DNA of 10,678 nucleotides. Source: an uncultured Gemmatimonadota bacterium (GTDB lineage Bacteria > Gemmatimonadota > Gemmatimonadetes > Gemmatimonadales > GWC2-71-9). The notes below the pieces were generated by a model. The model was not told where the DNA came from and made no database searches. It saw only the letters and a program-made list of their open reading frames with translations. Shown here piece by piece: positions 5,714 through 10,678 of the stretch; the stretch's first letter is position 1; every line of letters begins with the position of its first letter. The translations under genes were made by a program, and so were the position numbers. The stretch spans positions 1 to 10,678 of the forward strand of contig CAMPKP010000126.1 of assembly GCA_946887295.1 (NCBI GenBank). Reading direction: 5' to 3'.

Positions 5714-6543
5714 GCGCCGCGATCAGGGCCGCCCTCGTGGTCGCGGCCGCGGAGTTCCGCGCGGCGCTCGCCGGCCGCCTGGTACAGGGCTTCGGAGTCG
5801 TGTTCGCGCTCATGGCGCTCGCCATCGCGGGCGCCGGGCTCGCCGCCAGCGGACAGGTGGTGGTGCAGGGCTTCACCCGGACGGCGGTCTCGCTGCTCAG
5901 CCTTGCCCTGTATCTGCTGCCGCTGGTGGGGCTGGTGCTCGGCGCGCACGCGTTCGGCGTCGAGGATGGCGGGACCGAGCTGCTCCTCGCGCAGCCGATC
6001 GCCCGAGGCACGGTGCTGGTCGGCCGGACCCTGGGTCTCGCCGCCACGCTGGCGCTCGTCGCCGCGCTCGGGTTCGGCCTCGCCGGCCTGGTCGTGCTGG
6101 CGGGCGCGGGGGTGGAAGGACTCGCCGGTTACGCGCTGGTCGCCGTGGGGAGCACCGTCGTCGGGCTCTCGGGGCTGGCCCTCGGTGTGCTCCTGGGCGT
6201 GCGTGCCCGGCGGCGGCTCAGCGCGGTGGCCATGGCGCTCGTCGCGTGGGTGGTGCTGGCGGTGCTGTTCGACTTCGGGGCGATCGCCCTGCTTCAGTTC
6301 GTCGGGGACGGCGAGCCGGGGCCGATGCTGCTCGTCCTGCTCGCCGCCAACCCCATCGACGGCATGCGGGCGCTCGGCCTCGTCGGGCTGGGAGCCGATG
6401 TCCTGCTAGGCCCGACGGGCGCGGCGCTGTCGAAGCTGCTGGGGCCTTCCGGAGGCGCCGCCCTGGTGGGCGCCGCCCTCCTCGCGTGGTGCACCGTGCC
6501 GCTCGCGGTGGCCGCCCGCATTTATCGCCGGAGAGATTTCTAG
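5710..6543 (+). CDS. nosY: NosY, ABC-2 type membrane permease
   Basis: This 277-residue, very hydrophobic protein has about six membrane helices (roughly 27-47, 58-80, 107-131, 138-163, 172-197 and 249-268), the usual topology for NosY. Family hallmarks are the EDGGTELLLAQPIARG loop (85-100), NPIDGMR (214-220) and the basic C-terminus IYRRRDF (271-277). It forms the membrane channel of the NosFY complex that NosD docks on for CuZ maturation. The start ATG 5710 overlaps the nosF stop. It is the last gene of the visible nos unit: the usual nosL copper chaperone does not follow. Its TAG stop (6541-6543) overlaps the stop of the convergent oxidoreductase gene. Confidence 0.93.
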   Translation: MSAAIRAALVVAAAEFRAALAGRLVQGFGVVFALMALAIAGAGLAASGQVVVQGFTRTAVSLLSLALYLLPLVGLVLGAHAFGVEDGGTELLLAQPIARGTVLVGRTLGLAATLALVAALGFGLAGLVVLAGAGVEGLAGYALVAVGSTVVGLSGLALGVLLGVRARRRLSAVAMALVAWVVLAVLFDFGAIALLQFVGDGEPGPMLLVLLAANPIDGMRALGLVGLGADVLLGPTGAALSKLLGPSGGAALVGAALLAWCTVPLAVAARIYRRRDF

Positions 6544-7574
6544 GCGGAAGCGGCCCAGGCGCTCGGAAGGCCGAACGCCTCCGCGATCAGCTCGTACGAC
6601 CGCCGGCGGGCGGCGTGCTCGTACGTGATCGTCACCACCATAACCTCGTCGGCCTGGTACTCCCGGGCCGCCGCCTCCAGACCCTCGCGCACCGTGCCCG
6701 GTCGTCCCACGATCCGCCGCCGCTCCCGGGCGAACACGGGCGGCGCCGCCCGCTCCTCCGCCATGAAGCGCATCGCCGCCTCGACCGGCGGCACCGGGAT
6801 GAGCTCTCCGCGCTGCAGCAGCGCGAAGGCCATCTCGGCGCTCGAGGCGAGTCGCTCGGCCTCGGCGTCGGTCTCGGCGCAGATCGCCCACAGGGCGACG
6901 ATCACCTCGGGATGACTTCGAAGCTCGGACGGAGTGAAGGCGTCCCGGTACCGCCGTGCGATCTCCGCGCCTTTGGGGCTGATGAAGTCGGCGAAGGCGT
7001 AGGGAAGCCCCAGCTCCGCCGCCCAGATGCCGCTCTGCGGCGAGGAGCCCAGCAGCCACGGCTCCGGCCGCTCCGGCCTGCCGGGCAGCGCCGCCAGCCT
7101 CCAGAAGGGATGCTCGCGCGGCAGGGTGCCTTCCAGGTATCCCAGCAGCTCGGCCAGCTGCTCGGGGAAGTCGTCGGGCGAGCGCTGCCGCCGGTCGCGC
7201 TGGAGCGCGAACGTCGTGGTCGGATCGGTGCCGGCCGCCCGTCCGACGGCGAGGTCGATGCGCTCGGGGTAGAGTCCCGCCAGGACACTGAAGGTCTCGG
7301 CGACCTTGAGCGGGCTGTAATGGGGGAGCATGACACCGCCGCTGCCGACGCGAATGCGCGCGGTCGTGGCGGCGATCGGGCCGATCAGCGCCTCGGGGCT
7401 GGCGGAGGCCAGCATCGGCGTGCCGTGGTGCTCGGCCACCCAGTACCGGTGATAGCCGAGCCGGTCGCAGAGGCCCGCCAGATCGAGTGTGTTGTGGAGA
7501 GCTTCGGAGCCGGTGGAGCCGGCGGAGATCGGCGCCTGATCCAGCACACTGAGCCGCAGGGTCGAGTCGTTCAT
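6540..7574 (-). CDS. LLM-class flavin-dependent oxidoreductase, MsnO8/YhbW-like
   Basis: This 344-residue protein matches the luciferase-like monooxygenase family closely. Family blocks include LDQAPI (11-16), GYHRYWVAEHHG (40-51), SPEALIG (59-65), RIRVGSGGVMLPHYSPLKVAE (73-93, the most conserved block) and LYPERIDLAVGRAAGTD (101-117). It is expected to be a cytoplasmic TIM barrel using FMN (reduced by a partner) or F420. The substrate cannot be read from sequence, and the MsnO8 group is broadly annotated. The start ATG has GGAGG (7580-7584 on the - strand) 5 bases upstream. No flavin reductase gene is next to it. It faces the nos cluster tail to tail. The 69-base gap to the usher-like gene on the same strand shows no convincing terminator, so read-through from that unit is possible. 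Confidence 0.92.
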   Translation of the reverse strand: MNDSTLRLSVLDQAPISAGSTGSEALHNTLDLAGLCDRLGYHRYWVAEHHGTPMLASASPEALIGPIAATTARIRVGSGGVMLPHYSPLKVAETFSVLAGLYPERIDLAVGRAAGTDPTTTFALQRDRRQRSPDDFPEQLAELLGYLEGTLPREHPFWRLAALPGRPERPEPWLLGSSPQSGIWAAELGLPYAFADFISPKGAEIARRYRDAFTPSELRSHPEVIVALWAICAETDAEAERLASSAEMAFALLQRGELIPVPPVEAAMRFMAEERAAPPVFARERRRIVGRPGTVREGLEAAAREYQADEVMVVTITYEHAARRRSYELIAEAFGLPSAWAASA

Positions 7575-7579
7575 CGGAT

Positions 7580-7584
7580 CCTCC
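7580..7584 (-). promoter_or_regulatory. Ribosome binding site of the LLM oxidoreductase gene
   Basis: GGAGG on the - strand lies 5 bases before the ATG at 7574-7572, inside the 69-base gap. No clear promoter is seen in that gap. Confidence 0.7.
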
Positions 7585-7643
7585 CTCTCCCCAGCGAATC
7601 TACCCGCGTCGGCTCCGGGCGGCGCGCGGCGAGGGCGCCCGCC

Positions 7644-10214
7644 TCATTCCATCCGAAGCTCCAGACCGTCCACCGTGGCGCCTTCGGCCGACGACGGGAC
7701 GGTGAAGGTGATCGGCTGCGACCGCAGCCCCAGCCGGCCGAGCACGGCCGGGTCCACCGAGAGCTGGTACTCGCCGGGCTTCACCCCGATGAGATAGAAC
7801 CCTCCGTCGGAGAAGGTCACCAGCCGGGTGGTCTGGCTGGAACCGTGCCGACGGAGAAGGAGGGGAGCGCCCGGGAGCGATACCGTGGAGTCCACCGCCT
7901 GCCGGACCGCCCGCCCCTCGATGACGCCGCCCGGGACGATCGGAATATCGAGACCGCGGAATCGGTTCGGTCCGGTCTCCACGCTCACCGAGCCGTACGC
8001 CGGCATCCAGAGGGGAGACGCCAGCGTGGTCGTGTCCACCGCGACCAGCACCGGCTCGAAGGCCGGCAGGTTCCAGATCCGGTAGCGGCCCGAGGAATCC
8101 GAGAGCGCGGTGACGAACCCGGCGCGGACCCGCACGCCCGGGATCACCTGCTCGTCGGGCTGCCACCGGCCGTCGCCGTTGCCGTCGAGGAAGACCCGCC
8201 CGCTGATCCCCGCCCGCTCGAGCGAAGGCCCGCTCGCGAACGCGACCTGCCGGCGCGCCGGATCGTACAGCACCGAGCCCTGCACGAACTGACTCACCAT
8301 GGCGTCACCCCGCGACGGCGCCGTGATGCTGGTGGTCGCGCGCACCGTGGGAAGCTGGGTGGACAGGAACAGCGACAGTGCCGTGCCGAGCCCGCGCGTC
8401 CAGGTGGCGCCCGCTTCCACGTGCAGGTGCTCGCCCAGCTCCCGCGAGAGGTAGCCGCCCGCGAGTGCCATGCCTCCCCCGCCATCCACCTCCCAGTTGG
8501 TCCGGGTGGAGACCTTGCCGAGCAGCGGACCCAGCTCGGGGAAGGGAAGGGAGAAGGTGTTGAGGGAGACGAACGACCGGTTGGAGGTCAGGCCGGCTGG
8601 ATCGGCGAATCGCACGTGTCGTATCGCCGGTGCCACCCGGAAGCGGGACGCGTAGAGCGACATTCCCAGACGACCGCTCGTGGTCCCGCCGCTCACGGCG
8701 GTGATCCGGTCCACGCTGGCCTCGACGTAGACGTCGTCCCGGCTGCGGAACGGACGGGCCAGCGCATCGGCCGTCCACTGCGTCCGGCGGCCGGCGGGCG
8801 TCAGCAGCGGCGCGACCGTGCCCGCTGCGAAGTCGTGGTACTCGGTGCCGATCCTGAAGTCCTGCGAGGGCTCGTAGCGGAGCGCCCCGCGTACCACGGC
8901 CGCTGCCACGCCCTCCACCTCGACCGACCAGGCGTTGCCGAGCCGGCCGCCGACGCCGAGGTAGGGATGAAAGAGGCCCGGCAGCGAGTCCCGCCAGAAC
9001 CGGTCTACCCCTCCGCGAACGGTCCACCTGGAGCTCAGGCCGTAGCGCAGGTCGAGGTTCGCGTTGGCTCTGCACTCGGCGGTGCGGCAGCCGCCCACCG
9101 CCAGACCGTACTCCACCCGGCGCCCGGGGATCACGTCGGTGCTGACCCGGTAGTTGCGGTTGAAGCGGCGCATTTCCCCGAACGGCCCGTAGGCGATGAA
9201 GTCCACGGCGTTCTCGCCATACTCCACGGGCAGGTCCATCGAGAAGCGGCCGATGGCATCGGCCGAGTCCAGCGCGATCATCCGGCCCCCGCGGTACGCC
9301 TCGATCTCCCAGCCCGGCCCGAGGGCGCCCTGGAACCCGATGTCGCCGAACAGCGAGGGGCGCAGGAAGGGCGCGTTCGAGAGCGAGAAGCCGCGCACCG
9401 AGCGGGGGCGCGGCCCGGTGGACAGGCCGTCGCCCAACCGGAGCTGCGTGACGTAGCGGCTCCGCCGCCAGACGCCGGTCCACGATGCGTCTGCCCGCAC
9501 GGCGCCGTCCCGCGGCGGGCCGGCGCTCGCGAGCCGTCCTTCGAGCGAGCCGCCCAGCAGATTCAGGCCGAGTCCCGCCGAGTAAGCGCCGGTGCCGAGA
9601 AGGTCCTCGCTGGGCGCGAGGATCGAGTAGTCGAGGACCATGCCGTCCCAGCGGGTGCGGTCCACGCCGAGGGCGAGATCGGCCCCACCCTCCCGCTCGG
9701 AGCCGTGAAACAGCGCGTGCGCCCGCTCACGGCTGACGCGGCGGCCGATCGGCAGGCTGTCGGCATCCAGCAGCGTCACCGAGAGCTCGTCCCAATCGAT
9801 CGCGAAGGTGACGTTCAGGAGCTGGCTCAGCACGCGGGTGCTGAGGTACTGCTCGTCGGAGCCGACGACGCGGTCCGCCGGCGTCAGTGCCACGTCCCGG
9901 TTGCCGTTCCTGATCTCCCAGCGCGACGGATCGAACGTGACCAGCCGGCGCCCGGGCTCGAGGGTCATCCGGACGCCGCCGCCCGGGAGCGGCACCGAGC
10001 GCAGCTCGGCGAGCTCGGCGAGCTCGAGCACGGGCAGCAGCGCGTCGCCGCTGGAGCGATAGGCGGAGACCGTCCGCGATCCGTAGCGGCCGATGGCGAG
10101 CTCGACGATGACGGGCTCGAGGCCGGCGGAGTCGGCCCCGGCCTGGGCGCGGAGAGCTTCCGGTGCCGCCAGCGACACCAGGAGCAAACCGAGCGCCCAT
10201 CGCCGTCGCCTCAC
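7644..10214 (-). CDS. Usher-like outer-membrane beta-barrel protein with C-terminal Ig/SdrB-like modules
   Basis: This 856-residue protein has a signal peptide (MRRRRWALGLLLVSLAAPEA, probable cut near Ala25). An N-terminal domain follows (about 34-160), like the periplasmic domain of divergent ushers. The long stretch 180-660 has alternating polar and hydrophobic residues and typical barrel strands. The block 272-365 is the most usher-like: SVRGFSLSNAPFL, GPGWEIEAYRGGRMI, GRFSMDLPVEYGENAVDFIAYGPFGE and NRNYRVSTDVIPG. The end has SGRVFLDGNGDGRWQPDEQ (671-689), an SdrB-like Ca-binding loop, and a second carboxypeptidase-regulatory-like domain (about 763-853). Ushers export and assemble fimbrial subunits across the outer membrane. 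The GTG start overlaps the upstream chaperone-like gene by 4 bases, which supports that role. Cys376 and Cys381 may form a disulfide. A generic surface beta-barrel is the alternative. Confidence 0.68.
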   Translation of the reverse strand: MRRRRWALGLLLVSLAAPEALRAQAGADSAGLEPVIVELAIGRYGSRTVSAYRSSGDALLPVLELAELAELRSVPLPGGGVRMTLEPGRRLVTFDPSRWEIRNGNRDVALTPADRVVGSDEQYLSTRVLSQLLNVTFAIDWDELSVTLLDADSLPIGRRVSRERAHALFHGSEREGGADLALGVDRTRWDGMVLDYSILAPSEDLLGTGAYSAGLGLNLLGGSLEGRLASAGPPRDGAVRADASWTGVWRRSRYVTQLRLGDGLSTGPRPRSVRGFSLSNAPFLRPSLFGDIGFQGALGPGWEIEAYRGGRMIALDSADAIGRFSMDLPVEYGENAVDFIAYGPFGEMRRFNRNYRVSTDVIPGRRVEYGLAVGGCRTAECRANANLDLRYGLSSRWTVRGGVDRFWRDSLPGLFHPYLGVGGRLGNAWSVEVEGVAAAVVRGALRYEPSQDFRIGTEYHDFAAGTVAPLLTPAGRRTQWTADALARPFRSRDDVYVEASVDRITAVSGGTTSGRLGMSLYASRFRVAPAIRHVRFADPAGLTSNRSFVSLNTFSLPFPELGPLLGKVSTRTNWEVDGGGGMALAGGYLSRELGEHLHVEAGATWTRGLGTALSLFLSTQLPTVRATTSITAPSRGDAMVSQFVQGSVLYDPARRQVAFASGPSLERAGISGRVFLDGNGDGRWQPDEQVIPGVRVRAGFVTALSDSSGRYRIWNLPAFEPVLVAVDTTTLASPLWMPAYGSVSVETGPNRFRGLDIPIVPGGVIEGRAVRQAVDSTVSLPGAPLLLRRHGSSQTTRLVTFSDGGFYLIGVKPGEYQLSVDPAVLGRLGLRSQPITFTVPSSAEGATVDGLELRME
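10003..10029 (-). repeat. Short 9-base tandem repeat inside the usher-like gene
   Basis: AGCTCGGCG occurs twice exactly (10003-10011 and 10012-10020) and a third time imperfectly (10021-10029). It encodes the ELAELAEL stretch at about residues 64-71 of the usher-like protein. It keeps the reading frame and could vary in copy number by slippage, but is very short. Confidence 0.6.
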
Positions 10215-10678
10215 GGCAGGCGGACCTCCATCGAGTCACGCACCGGCCGGGAGGGCAGGATCACTTCCGGCGCGAGATCCTGGCGCTCGGAGACGATCTC
10301 CACTCGGAGCCGGTAGAGGCCCGGAGCCAGGCGGCCGCCGGGGAGCCCCGCCGTGAGCCGGGGCTCCATGTCGTAATACACCGCCAGCGGACTCGCGACG
10401 GTCGCCACCGTCCTTCCGGCGGAGTCGGTCAGGGCGCCGCGGATCGTGCCGATGAAGGCCGCGGTCCCCATCCGATCGAGGCGCATCCGCACAGCCAGCG
10501 AGTCCCCCTCGACCGCCGCGGCCAGACGGCTCAGGCGCACGGAGGTGGCCACCGCGCCCTTGCGGTACTGGAGGGGCAGCACGGTACGGACCTCGAGATT
10601 GAGTCCCACGGTGACCCCGGAGCTGTCGGCCGCCCCGGTGACCGGCACCGTGCCCCCCTTCGCCGCCACGACTAGCCG
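10211..10678 (-). CDS. Chaperone-like protein, C-terminal part (gene runs off the window)
   Basis: The reading frame is open to the window edge, giving 155 residues of a longer protein; the GTG at 10669-10667 is probably internal. Visible is an all-beta sequence with two likely Ig-like halves. One stretch, VTVGLNLEVRTVLPLQYRKGAV, resembles the end of the first domain of periplasmic chaperones of archaic-type chaperone-usher systems, where a conserved block precedes the second domain. Later blocks are ALTDSAGRTVATVASPLAVYYD and LPGGRLAPGLYRLRVEIVSE. There is no cysteine and no membrane segment in this part. It overlaps the usher-like start by 4 bases (GTGA), so the two are co-translated, as expected for a chaperone and its usher. 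The resemblance is weak by eye and rests partly on context. It could equally be another surface-assembly beta protein. Confidence 0.5.
   Translation of the reverse strand, partial: RLVVAAKGGTVPVTGAADSSGVTVGLNLEVRTVLPLQYRKGAVATSVRLSRLAAAVEGDSLAVRMRLDRMGTAAFIGTIRGALTDSAGRTVATVASPLAVYYDMEPRLTAGLPGGRLAPGLYRLRVEIVSERQDLAPEVILPSRPVRDSMEVRLP

Noticed and set aside
6557..6580. Hairpin just after the nosY stop as an intrinsic terminator
   Set aside because: The stem has a mismatch, there is no U-tract on either strand, and it lies in coding sequence of the convergent gene; kept only as part of a finding.
6246..10316. A 1356-codon open frame on the + strand, antisense to the oxidoreductase and usher-like genes
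   Set aside because: The translation is Arg/Gly/Ala/Pro/His-rich without domains, and runs through two well-supported opposite-strand genes. Such frames arise from high GC at third codon positions.
10667..10669. GTG as the true start of the chaperone-like gene
   Set aside because: The frame stays open to the window edge (Arg-Leu-Val precede it), and the visible part looks like the C-terminal portion of a larger protein.

Overview
The window (about 10.7 kb, very GC-rich, almost no intergenic DNA) looks like a chromosomal piece of a Gram-negative, respiring bacterium. The base composition, the clade II type N2O reductase and the usher-like outer-membrane protein would fit Gemmatimonadota or a neighbouring high-GC phylum. 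That placement is inference; there is no rRNA or other phylogenetic marker here.

Left part (1-6543, + strand): a nitrous oxide reduction (nos) locus. It opens with an Rrf2-family regulator carrying a Cys/Cys/Cys/His set typical of Fe-S sensing members. A lipoprotein cupredoxin follows, then nosZ (N2O reductase with all seven CuZ histidines and a complete CuA site, clade II type), a four-helix membrane protein in the nosB position, nosD (periplasmic beta-helix protein), nosF (ABC ATPase) and nosY (ABC-2 permease). The genes from nosB to nosY are joined by stop/start overlaps of 1-4 bases. NosD, NosF and NosY are the known maturation system for the CuZ centre. The cupredoxin is a good candidate for electron donor or copper donor to NosZ. 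Both the cupredoxin and NosZ have lipoprotein signal peptides with the modified Cys at residue 19, so both are predicted to be membrane-tethered. No nosL, nosR, nosG/nosH or cytochrome c gene lies in the window.

Middle (6540-7574, - strand): a luciferase-like flavin-dependent monooxygenase of the MsnO8/YhbW type. It converges on nosY and shares a CTAG with it, so the two stop codons overlap.

Right part (7644-10678, - strand): a two-gene unit running off the window edge. It is the C-terminal part of a small protein resembling a periplasmic fimbrial chaperone, overlapping by 4 bases with an 856-residue usher-like outer-membrane protein that ends in two Ig-like/SdrB-like modules. This suggests a divergent chaperone-usher surface-assembly system.

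The most interesting points are the cupredoxin plus lipoprotein-NosZ arrangement under a probable Fe-S (NO or redox) regulator, nested inverted repeats at the 3' end of the regulator gene, a strong hairpin between nosZ and nosB, and the divergent usher. No mobile elements, CRISPR arrays, tRNAs or rRNAs were seen, and no gene-free stretch reaches 300 bases.
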